Below, piece after piece: positions 1 to 8,178 of a DNA stretch of 64,000 nt. The stretch comes from Nonomuraea longispora (GTDB lineage Bacteria > Actinomycetota > Actinomycetes > Streptosporangiales > Streptosporangiaceae), in assembly GCF_004348345.1 (NCBI RefSeq), contig NZ_SMJZ01000014.1:1-64000 (forward strand). The letters run 5' to 3'. The position numbers and the translations under genes are program-made. Every line of letters begins with the position of its first letter. The stretch's first letter is position 1. Below the pieces are notes generated by a model that worked only from the letters and a program-made list of their open reading frames with translations, was not told the origin of the DNA and ran no database searches.

Positions 1-486
1 GGGCTGATCGTGGTGGCCGCCGTGGTGCTGCGGTCCACCGCGCCGCCGGCGGACAACGGCCGGTCGAGCGAGCCGCCGGCGGGAGTGTCGGTGGCCCTGC
101 CGCAGGGGTGGCGTGAGGGGCCGGTGCCGCCGGTGACCGGGTTCACCTCGGTCATCAGGGACGACGCGGGAGCGCTCGTCATGGCCAGGCCGATGCCGCC
201 GGCGAAGGACGCGGGCAAGGCCGCCAAGGAGGCGGCGGAGCTCTACTCCAGGCTCCTGCTCAAAGGGGACCGCGTGACCGTCGTCGAGGACAAGAAGCTC
301 CCGGACGGCCACACGCGGGCACTGCGCGCGGAATATCGGGACGTGGTCAACCGGCCGGCGTTCCTGCGCGTGATGCTGCTCACCCGTGGCGCCAGGACCG
401 TGCTGCTCGTCGGGCTGCTCCAGCCCGCCGACACCGATCGCAGGCAGGAGCTCGACATGGTCATGACGAGCATCCGGCCGGGATGA
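1..486 (+). CDS. Membrane-anchored protein of unknown function, C-terminal part (5' end outside window)
   Basis: The reading frame is already open at the first base. The first residues (GLIVVAAVVL) look like the end of a transmembrane helix. About 145 residues follow that should lie outside the membrane, including an ALPQGW motif. That motif is common in actinobacterial exported proteins of the LpqN/Mog1-PsbP-like type, but this resemblance is weak. A Met-like GTG occurs at base 10, inside the hydrophobic stretch, so it is unlikely to be the true start. Function is not recognised. Confidence 0.6.
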   Translation, partial: GLIVVAAVVLRSTAPPADNGRSSEPPAGVSVALPQGWREGPVPPVTGFTSVIRDDAGALVMARPMPPAKDAGKAAKEAAELYSRLLLKGDRVTVVEDKKLPDGHTRALRAEYRDVVNRPAFLRVMLLTRGARTVLLVGLLQPADTDRRQELDMVMTSIRPG

Positions 487-620
487 GAAGCCCCCGCCCC
501 CCTAACACGTGAGGACCACCTTGGCCAGAATCCTCGGCTCACGGCACGTCTTGTCGGTGGGCCCGATTACTCTAGGGTCACTGTGAGAAAGCGAAGCACA
601 CCAACCCCAGAGGTGATGCG

Positions 621-2372
621 GTGAGCACCTTCGCCGCGTCCCACCTTTCGCCTTCCTATCCCGACCGAGCAGCCTGGGGCACCGCCCAGAAGCTGCGCGC
701 GTGGCAGCAGGAGGCGTTCGACCTCTACTTCAGGCGCGAGCCGCGCGACTTCCTCACCGTGGCGACCCCGGGCGCGGGCAAGACCACCTACGCCCTGCGC
801 ATCGCCAGCGAGCTGCTCGCCAAGGGAGTGATCAGGGCGGTCACCATCGTGACGCCCACCGAGCACCTCAAGCGCCAGTGGGCCGACGCGGCCGGGCGGG
901 TGGGCATCAACATCGACCCCGAGTTCAAGAACAGCCAGGGCGCCACGTCCCGCGACTACACCGGGGTCGCGGTGACCTACGCGCAGGTCGCCATGCACCC
1001 GGCGCTGCACCGGGCGCGCACCGAGGCGCGCAAGACCCTGGTCGTCTTCGACGAGATCCACCACGCCGGCGACGCCAAGTCGTGGGGCGACGGCGTGCGC
1101 GAGGCGTTCGAGCCCGCCACGCGGCGGCTCCAGCTCACCGGCACCCCGTTCAGGTCCGACGACAACCCCATCCCGTTCGTCGGTTACGAGGAGGACGCCG
1201 AGGGCTTCAAACGCAGCGTCGCCGACTACTCCTACGGCTACGGCCCCGCCCTCGACGACGGGGTCGTGCGCCCGGTCATCTTCCTGGCCTACTCCGGCGA
1301 GATGAAGTGGCGCACGCGGGCCGGCGACGAGATCGCCGCGACCCTGGGCACCCCGCTCACCAAGGACCAGCTCTCCCAGGCCTGGCGGGCCGCGCTCGAC
1401 CCGAAGGGCGACTGGATCCGGCAGGTCATGCAGGCCGCCGACCGCCGGCTCACCGAGGTGCGCAGGGGCGTCCCCGACGCCGGAGGCCTGGTGATCGCCA
1501 CCGATCACGAGACCGCCCGCGCCTACGCCCGCCACCTGCGCAACATCAGCGGCGAGGGCGCAACCGTGGTGCTCTCCGACGACCCCGGCGCCTCGAAGAA
1601 GATCAAGCAGTTCGCGGCGTCCGAGGACCGCTGGCTGGTGGCCGTGCGCATGGTGTCCGAGGGCGTCGACATCCCCCGGCTGTGCGTGGGCGTCTACGCC
1701 ACCTCGACCTCGACCCCGCTCTTCTTCGCCCAGGCCGTGGGCCGGTTCGTCCGCGCCCGCAAGCGCGGCGAGACCGCGTCCGTCTTCCTGCCCTCGGTCC
1801 CCACGCTCATGGGCCTGGCCAACGAGATGGAGGCCGAGCGCGACCACGTCCTCAACAAGCGGCCCCCGGAGGACGGCCTCGACGACACCCTCCTCGAACA
1901 GGCCAACCGCGAGAAGGACAACCCCGACGTCCTGGGCGACGAGCTGCCGTTCGAGACGATGGAGACGTCGGCCACGTTCGACCGCGTGCTGTTCGACGGG
2001 GGTGAGTTCGGCACGGGGGCCGAGCTCGGCTCGGCCGAGGAAGAGGACTTCATCGGCCTGCCCGGCCTGCTGGAGCCCGACCAGGTGGCCACGCTCCTGC
2101 GCAAACGCCAGTCCGACCAGCAGGCCGCGAAGCGCAAGCAGCCGGACGCCGAGCCGCGGCAGACCCTGGCGCCGCACGAGCAGATCGCCGAGCTGCGGCG
2201 CGAGCTCAACGGCCTGGTCGGCGCCTGGAACCACCGCACGGGCCAGCCGCACGGGGTCATCCACTCCGAGCTACGCCGCGCCTGCGGCGGGCCGCCGATC
2301 GCGCAGGCGACCGCCGAGCAGATCCAGGAACGCATCGCCACCATCCGCCGCTGGGCCACCCAGCGACGCTAG
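621..2372 (+). CDS. DEAD/DEAH-box superfamily 2 helicase
   Basis: A 583-residue SF2 helicase or translocase. Walker A is TPGAGKTT (residues 49-56), and motif II is DEIH (about 144-147, within VVFDEIHHAG). Motif III-like LTGTPFRSD follows, and motif VI is QAVGRFVRAR. The architecture resembles the helicase half of type III restriction or UvrB/RecG-like enzymes, but no nuclease or methylase gene lies beside it, so a general DNA or RNA repair role is more likely. The GTG start follows the purine-rich stretch AGAGGTG. The C-terminal about 130 residues are charged and probably contribute to substrate binding. The gene stands alone. Confidence 0.85.
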   Translation: MSTFAASHLSPSYPDRAAWGTAQKLRAWQQEAFDLYFRREPRDFLTVATPGAGKTTYALRIASELLAKGVIRAVTIVTPTEHLKRQWADAAGRVGINIDPEFKNSQGATSRDYTGVAVTYAQVAMHPALHRARTEARKTLVVFDEIHHAGDAKSWGDGVREAFEPATRRLQLTGTPFRSDDNPIPFVGYEEDAEGFKRSVADYSYGYGPALDDGVVRPVIFLAYSGEMKWRTRAGDEIAATLGTPLTKDQLSQAWRAALDPKGDWIRQVMQAADRRLTEVRRGVPDAGGLVIATDHETARAYARHLRNISGEGATVVLSDDPGASKKIKQFAASEDRWLVAVRMVSEGVDIPRLCVGVYATSTSTPLFFAQAVGRFVRARKRGETASVFLPSVPTLMGLANEMEAERDHVLNKRPPEDGLDDTLLEQANREKDNPDVLGDELPFETMETSATFDRVLFDGGEFGTGAELGSAEEEDFIGLPGLLEPDQVATLLRKRQSDQQAAKRKQPDAEPRQTLAPHEQIAELRRELNGLVGAWNHRTGQPHGVIHSELRRACGGPPIAQATAEQIQERIATIRRWATQRR

Positions 2373-2687
2373 CGCCCTGGGCCGGTGAGGGTTCGCGGGT
2401 GGGGGCGAGGTGCCTGACCATGATGAGGCATCGTTCGGGCCGGCGTTCGTGCCTGCCGTCGGGGCGGTAGGCGACCTCGGTGGTGGCGGCCTCTCGGCGG
2501 AGGCGCCAGATCGAGATCCCGCCCTTGCACCGCCTCGAGAAGTACGCCGGGTTCTTCGCCACCAGGCGCGGTCGCGCTGAGTGACTATGTGTGTTTGGAC
2601 ACAGAGCAGTGACCTTCTGTTAGAAGCTCGACCCAAGCGGCAACAACCACGATTGGCTGTCTCGAGATATGCAGAAGGACTCCACCC
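2373..2687. other. Intergenic region, no recognised gene
   Basis: These 315 bases separate the helicase from the STAS gene. The minus strand is open from an ATG at 2562 back into the helicase gene. The encoded peptide (starting MAKNPAYFSRRCKGG) resembles nothing I know, and it lacks a ribosome site. The part near 2590-2603 has a short inverted repeat, TGTGT-N4-ACACA, in the likely promoter region of the STAS gene. The rest shows nothing clear. Confidence 0.4.
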
Positions 2688-3059
2688 ATGTCGTCTGAGG
2701 CCACCGGTAGGTCGACGCTGATCGTCACTTCCGGCCTCTCTCAGAACGCCGTCATCATCCGGCTCGAAGGCGAACTCGACGTCAACGGGCTGCCGGTGCT
2801 GAGGGAGCACCTGCAGCGCGTGTGGGACGTGCCGCCGACGCCGTTCCTCGTCATCGACCTGAGCGCCGTCTGGTTCTGCGACTCCATGGGCGTGAACGAA
2901 CTCGTCGAGATTCTGCAGCGCTGTGAGACCAGGGACACCAGGCTGCTGCTCGGAGGCGTGCAGGGGGTGATGGAGCGCGTGTTGTCGATCACCGGGCTCC
3001 GGCACGCCTTCGAGGTCTTCGACCAGGCCGACGACGCCCTGCGGCTGGCCCAGGGCTGA
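2688..3059 (+). CDS. STAS-domain anti-sigma factor antagonist
   Basis: A 123-residue SpoIIAA/RsbV-like protein. The STAS fold covers nearly the whole chain: a strand-forming N-terminus (IIRLEGELDVNGLP), then the phosphorylation loop FCDSMGVNEL. Ser66 of that loop is the residue that an RsbW-type kinase would phosphorylate. Unphosphorylated protein of this family binds the anti-sigma kinase and frees the sigma factor. No RsbW or sigma gene is adjacent, so the partner must be encoded elsewhere. The ATG start lies after AGAAGGA with usual spacing. Confidence 0.88.
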   Translation: MSSEATGRSTLIVTSGLSQNAVIIRLEGELDVNGLPVLREHLQRVWDVPPTPFLVIDLSAVWFCDSMGVNELVEILQRCETRDTRLLLGGVQGVMERVLSITGLRHAFEVFDQADDALRLAQG

Positions 3060-3152
3060 AGGTCCTGTCGCCCGGGTGAAGATCTCCCACTCCTCGCATG
3101 AGGTTGCCGCGTGCCGATGTTGACCTCCTCATGACCGCAGGGTTGCCACGAG

Positions 3153-3502
3153 ATGTCCGAAGGGGACTACATCCGCGAAGCGGTCACACGCGCTCTCGCC
3201 GAAGAGGTCGTCGGCGAACGTCCCCTTGTCCGGCCCAGGGCCGCTCCTGCTGTCCCCCTACGTGCTCGCCGAGGTGGACTACATGTTCCCGGAACTCGCC
3301 GGGGAGCGCGGGGAGCTTCCGTTCCTGCACGACGTCGGCGACGGGAGCTACGAGATGGTCTCCATGACGGCCGCCGACGTCCGACGGGCGGCGCACATCG
3401 CCGAACGCTATCAGGGTGCTGACGCGCGATCAGAGGCTCTTCCGGGCGGCGAAGCCGCTCTGGGGCGACGCCTTCACGGCGCTTCCCTCCGATGCCAACC
3501 GA
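3153..3502 (+). pseudogene. Decayed antitoxin / VapC-like PIN-domain toxin locus
   Basis: Three pieces of a toxin-antitoxin pair lie in different frames. At 3153 the short peptide MSEGDYIREAVTRALAEE looks like the C-terminal end of a ribbon-helix-helix antitoxin. From about 3226 another frame gives LLLSPYVLAEVDYMF and then a helical stretch ending HIAERYQ, the middle of a PIN-domain ribonuclease. After base 3416 a third frame gives LTRDQRLFRAAKPLWGDAF, the PIN C-terminus. The toxin N-terminus with the first catalytic Asp is missing, and so is the segment that normally carries the later acidic residues. Two deletions plus a frameshift explain this. The remnant runs into the 3' end of pncA. Confidence 0.7.
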
Positions 3503-4072
3503 TCAGCCCAGCACGGGCGTGCCGCGCAGGGCGGCGCCGGCGGCCTTGAGCTCCGCCAGCGCCGCCTCCGTGGTCGCCGGTGCCACGCCCGCCGTAAGGT
3601 CGAGCAGCACCCGCACCTCGAACCCGTGCTTGAGCGCGTCGAGGGCGGTGGCGCGCACGCAGTGGTCGGTGGCGATGCCGGCCACGTCGACCTGGCTCAC
3701 CCCGCGTTCCTTCAGCCACTCGTGCAGCGGCTCCCCCTCGCGCGAGGTGCCCTCGAACCCGCTGTACGCCGCGTCGTAGGCGCCCTTGCTGAACACCTCC
3801 TGCACCGCCGACAGGTCGAAGGCGGGGTGGAAGTCGGCGCCGGGCGTGCCGGCGACGCAGTGGGCGGGCCAGGTGGAGGCGTAGTCGGGGGTCTCGGAGA
3901 AGTGCTCGCCCGGCGAGATGTGGTGGTCGCGGGTGGCCACCACGTGGTCGTAGTCGTGGTCGGCCACGTGACGGGTGATCGCCTCCGCCACCTGCGAGCC
4001 GCCGGCGACGGCGAGGCTGCCGCCCTCGCAGAAGTCGTTCTGCACGTCGACGATGATCAGCGCGCTGCCCAT
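3503..4072 (-). CDS. pncA: Nicotinamidase / pyrazinamidase
   Basis: This 189-residue isochorismatase-fold enzyme converts nicotinamide to nicotinate for NAD salvage. The catalytic triad is visible as Asp9 (IVDVQNDF), Lys96 (FSKGAYD) and Cys138 (ATDHCVRATA). The metal ligands Asp49, His51, His57 and His71 sit at the same numbers as in Mycobacterium tuberculosis PncA. The next gene upstream on the same strand is pncB, 14 bases away, so the two steps from nicotinamide to nicotinate mononucleotide are co-transcribed. Length is normal for the family. Confidence 0.96.
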   Translation of the reverse strand: MGSALIIVDVQNDFCEGGSLAVAGGSQVAEAITRHVADHDYDHVVATRDHHISPGEHFSETPDYASTWPAHCVAGTPGADFHPAFDLSAVQEVFSKGAYDAAYSGFEGTSREGEPLHEWLKERGVSQVDVAGIATDHCVRATALDALKHGFEVRVLLDLTAGVAPATTEAALAELKAAGAALRGTPVLG

Positions 4073-4086
4073 GGTGCCACGATACG

Positions 4087-5370
4087 TCAGGCGAACTCGG
4101 TGGGGATCGCCGCATAGCCCCGGCCGAGGTGGAGGGCGTCCTGGGGGAGACTGGTGACGGCCTTGGCGTGACGTTCGCGGGCGGCGGACAGGGGCTCCCT
4201 GCCGACGACCTCGCCGTCTCGTACGAGCTCGTGCAGCAGGGGGATGCCGCCCTCCGGGGCGAGCCCGCCCGTCGTGATCAGCTCGGTGTCGCAGTGGCCG
4301 CTCTCGTCGTACAGCCGGTACGCCTCCTTGCGCCCCCCGCGCGACGGTTTGCCGACCGAGCGTTTGGCCACGGCCTCCAGCTTGCCCGTGGCCGTCTCCC
4401 GCGCCACCAGCTTGTACACCAGCGCCGCCGTGGGCACGCCCGACCCGGTCACCAGGGAGGTGCCCACGCCGTAGCCGTCCACGGGGGCGGCCGCCAGCGC
4501 GGCGATGGCGTACTCGTCGAGGTCGGAGGTGACGAGGATGCGGGTGTTGAACGCCCCGAGCGCGTCCAACTGCTCACGCACCTCCTGCGCGGCCGCCGCG
4601 AGGTCGCCTGAGTCGATGCGGACGGCCCCCAGCTTGGGTCCGGCCAGCTCGACGGCCGTGCGGACCGCCTCGGCCACGTCGTACGTGTCCACCAGCAGCG
4701 TCGTCTCCGCCCCCAGGGAAGCGATCTGGGCCTCGAACGCGTCACGTTCCGAGTCGTGCAGCAGGGTGAACGCGTGGGCGGCCGTGCCGGCCGTGGGGAC
4801 CCCGTACACGCGTCCGGCCATCAGGTTGGAGGTCGAGGCGAACCCCGCGATGTACGCGGCCCGTGCGGAGGCCACCGCGGCTCTCTCGTGCGTACGGCGC
4901 GAGCCCATCTCGATGAGGGGGCGCTTGCCGGCGGCGTTGGCCATGCGGGAGGCGGCGGAGGCGATGGCGCAGTCGTGGTTGAGGATCGACAGCGTGATCG
5001 TCTCCAGGAGCACGGCCTCGGCGAAGGTGCCCTCCACGATCATGATGGGGGAGGCGGGGAAGTAGAGCTCGCCCTCGCGATAGCCGTAGATGTCACCCGA
5101 GAATCGGTAATCGGCCAGAAACGCCAGAGTGGACTCGTCGGCGGCCCGGTGCTCGCGCAGGTAGGTGAGTTCTTCGTCACCGAATCGGAAGCGTTCAAGC
5201 TCGTCCAGGACACGTCCCGTCCCGGCGACAACCCCGTAACGCCGCCCGCCCGGCAGGTGCCTGGCGAACACCTCGAAGACGGCGCGCCTGTGCGCCGCGC
5301 CGCTCCGCAGGGCCGCCTGCAGCATCGTCAGCTCATAGTGATCTGTGAGCAACGCAGTGCTTATGGTCAT
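4087..5370 (-). CDS. pncB: Nicotinate phosphoribosyltransferase
   Basis: The 427-residue product makes nicotinate mononucleotide from nicotinate and PRPP, the second step of NAD salvage. The start at the ATG of MTISTALLTDHYELTM is chosen because this is the conserved N-terminus; a longer frame upstream is open but has no family resemblance. Visible landmarks are GSRRTHE (156-162), GFASTSN (176-182) and the VRIDSGDL loop that binds phosphoribosyl groups. It is transcribed with pncA and diverges from clpS across only 46 bases, so both promoters must overlap there. Confidence 0.95.
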   Translation of the reverse strand: MTISTALLTDHYELTMLQAALRSGAAHRRAVFEVFARHLPGGRRYGVVAGTGRVLDELERFRFGDEELTYLREHRAADESTLAFLADYRFSGDIYGYREGELYFPASPIMIVEGTFAEAVLLETITLSILNHDCAIASAASRMANAAGKRPLIEMGSRRTHERAAVASARAAYIAGFASTSNLMAGRVYGVPTAGTAAHAFTLLHDSERDAFEAQIASLGAETTLLVDTYDVAEAVRTAVELAGPKLGAVRIDSGDLAAAAQEVREQLDALGAFNTRILVTSDLDEYAIAALAAAPVDGYGVGTSLVTGSGVPTAALVYKLVARETATGKLEAVAKRSVGKPSRGGRKEAYRLYDESGHCDTELITTGGLAPEGGIPLLHELVRDGEVVGREPLSAARERHAKAVTSLPQDALHLGRGYAAIPTEFA

Positions 5371-5416
5371 TGTCACGAGTCGAAGACTACGGCCCAGATA
5401 GGGCAGACTCGGGGAT

Positions 5417-5710
5417 GTGGGTAGCACCGCTCCAATCGCCGTTGAGCGTCCGTCATCGGACGTCCGACCCGATCTGCCTTGGGTGACCATCGTCTGGAAC
5501 GACCCGGTCAACCTCATGTCCTACGTGACCTATGTCTTCCAAACGGTCTTCGGCTATACCAGGGAGAAGGCCGAGAAACTCATGCTGGACGTCCACCACA
5601 AGGGCAAGGCTGTCGTGTCCAGTGGCACGCGTGAAGAGATGGAACGCGATGTGCAGATTCTCCACTCCTACGGCCTGTGGGCGACGGTCCAGCCGGATTC
5701 GGTCAAGTGA
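5417..5710 (+). CDS. clpS: ATP-dependent Clp protease adaptor ClpS
   Basis: A 97-residue adaptor that delivers N-degron substrates to ClpAP/ClpCP. The core is typical: [20 protein letters not shown], followed by [17 protein letters not shown], which forms the substrate pocket and the ClpA/C-binding face. The GTG start gives a 20-residue flexible N-terminal tail, normal for ClpS. It heads a gene string (clpS, DUF2017, mec, cysO, cysM) conserved across Actinomycetota. Confidence 0.95.
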   Translation: MGSTAPIAVERPSSDVRPDLPWVTIVWNDPVNLMSYVTYVFQTVFGYTREKAEKLMLDVHHKGKAVVSSGTREEMERDVQILHSYGLWATVQPDSVK

Positions 5711-5720
5711 GGCGGCACGG

Positions 5721-6245
5721 GTGAGTTCGGGGTTCAAGCCGGGCAGGAACGGCGGCGTCATCGCGGTCTTCGAGGCCGCGGAGGTCTCGCTGCTGCGCTC
5801 GCTCGTGTCGATGATGCTCGGCATCGTCTCTCCGGGCCAGACGAGCGACGACCCGCTGGAGCGGGCGCTCGGGATCGGTGACACGGCGGTGCCGTCCGAT
5901 CCGGTGCTGGCCAGGTTGTTCCCCTCGGCGTACAAGGACGAGAAGGACTCCGCCGAGTTCCGCCGCTACACCGAGGCGACGCTGCGCGACGGCAAGCGGG
6001 CCGACGCGCAGACCGTCTTCGACACCGCCGCTCCCGGCCATGCGGAGCTCACGCCCGAGCAGGCCCAGGCCTGGCTGCGCTCGCTCAACGACGTGCGCCT
6101 GACGCTCGGAGTCAAGCTCGAGGTGACGGAGGAGATCCACGACGAGATCGCGATGATGTCGGAGGACGACCCCCGCTACCCGGCCTACGTCACCTACGAC
6201 TGGCTGACCTACCTGCAGGACAGTCTGGTGCGGGCACTCTGGTAG
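5721..6245 (+). CDS. DUF2017 family protein
   Basis: A 174-residue protein of the DUF2017 family, nearly always found directly after clpS in actinobacteria; its function is unknown. The GTG start (VSSGFKPGRNGGVIAVFEAAEVSLLRSL) lies 10 bases after the clpS stop. The sequence is mostly helical, and the C-terminal YDWLTYLQDSLVRAL is the most family-like part. The conserved linkage suggests a link to proteolysis or cysteine metabolism, but nothing in the sequence shows catalytic residues. Confidence 0.85.
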   Translation: MSSGFKPGRNGGVIAVFEAAEVSLLRSLVSMMLGIVSPGQTSDDPLERALGIGDTAVPSDPVLARLFPSAYKDEKDSAEFRRYTEATLRDGKRADAQTVFDTAAPGHAELTPEQAQAWLRSLNDVRLTLGVKLEVTEEIHDEIAMMSEDDPRYPAYVTYDWLTYLQDSLVRALW

Positions 6246-6255
6246 CTTCCGGGTC

Positions 6256-6657
6256 ATGCTGTCGATCTCGCAGGAACTCGCCGACAGGATCGTCGCACAC
6301 GCCCGGGCCGATCACCCCGACGAGGCGTGTGGCATCATCGCGGGCCGGGGCGGCGTGCCCGAGCGGTTCATCCCGATGGAGAACGCCGAGCGCTCGCCGA
6401 CCTTCTACCGCTTCGACTCGATGGAGCAGTTCAGGGTCTGGAAGGAGATGGACGAGCGCGACGAGGAGCCCGTCGTCATCTATCACTCCCACACTGCCAC
6501 CGAGGCCTACCCGTCGCGCACTGACGTGTCCTACGCCTCCGAGCCGGACGCCCACTACGTCCTGGTCTCCACCAAGGACGACACCGAGGTGGAGTTCCGC
6601 TCCTACCGCATCCTCGAAGGCGTCATCACGGAGGAAGAGGTAAGGTTCATCCCATGA
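6256..6657 (+). CDS. mec: Mec-like JAMM (M67) metallopeptidase acting on CysO-cysteine
   Basis: A 133-residue MPN/JAMM peptidase. The zinc motif is complete: Glu in DEACGII, then HSH-x7-S-x2-D in YHSHTATEAYPSRTD. In M. tuberculosis the orthologue (Rv1334) cleaves cysteine from the C-terminus of CysO. The neighbours cysO and cysM make the same role very likely here. Its stop codon overlaps the start of a 24-codon ORF. Confidence 0.93.
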   Translation: MLSISQELADRIVAHARADHPDEACGIIAGRGGVPERFIPMENAERSPTFYRFDSMEQFRVWKEMDERDEEPVVIYHSHTATEAYPSRTDVSYASEPDAHYVLVSTKDDTEVEFRSYRILEGVITEEEVRFIP

Positions 6658-6725
6658 TGGTCCGGCAGGTGCAGAGCTTCCTTTTCGCGCACACCCCGGC
6701 TGTCGTCGTCTACGACTGTCCGTGA
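6654..6725 (+). CDS. Short translationally coupled ORF ending in Cys-Pro between mec and cysO
   Basis: An ATG overlaps the mec stop as ATGA and opens a frame of 23 residues that ends VVVYDCP followed by TGA. A second in-frame ATG follows directly. The peptide is hydrophobic with a single Cys at the penultimate residue. It is followed by 145 untranslated bases with GC-rich inverted segments before cysO. The position and the terminal Cys codon fit a cysteine-sensing leader peptide, but a chance ORF cannot be excluded. Confidence 0.45.
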   Translation: MMVRQVQSFLFAHTPAVVVYDCP

Positions 6726-6870
6726 GAGAGCCGCTGCGCGGGCTGCCGTCACGCCCCTGAGGGCGCGGCGCCCGGCGAGCAGATCCCTGGTGAAACTTCC
6801 CCGGAATCCGCATCCTGCCGTCGGCGTTGCTGCCGATGGGACGACGACTGACCTGAGGAGACTGACCGCG

Positions 6871-8092
<1,222 letters not shown>

Positions 8093-8116
8093 CGGCTCCC
8101 GGACCAAGGACGGCAC

Positions 8117-8149
8117 GAGGGCGGCCGGTTCGCTGAACCGGCCGCCCTC
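8117..8149. terminator. Strong bidirectional hairpin terminator
   Basis: A perfect 15-bp stem (GAGGGCGGCCGGTTC and its complement) closes a 3-base loop. It lies between the convergent cysM and DUF3352 genes, and no T-run follows on either side. This is a typical GC-rich actinobacterial stem terminator. Confidence 0.8.
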
Positions 8150-8178
8150 GTCGCGTGTACGGCTGTCTCGGGCCCCGT

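Noticed and set aside
567..2264. Long minus-strand open frame opposite the helicase
   Set aside because: Composition is Val/Leu/Gly/Arg/Ala-rich as expected from the complement of a GC-rich gene; no family motif, no ribosome site, and it spans the coding strand of a clear helicase.
2383..2562. Minus-strand ORF between helicase and STAS gene
   Set aside because: No similarity recognised, no ribosome site, and it continues into the helicase coding region.
2590..2603. TGTGT-N4-ACACA before the STAS gene as an operator
   Set aside because: Arms of five bases are short enough to be chance; kept only as a remark.
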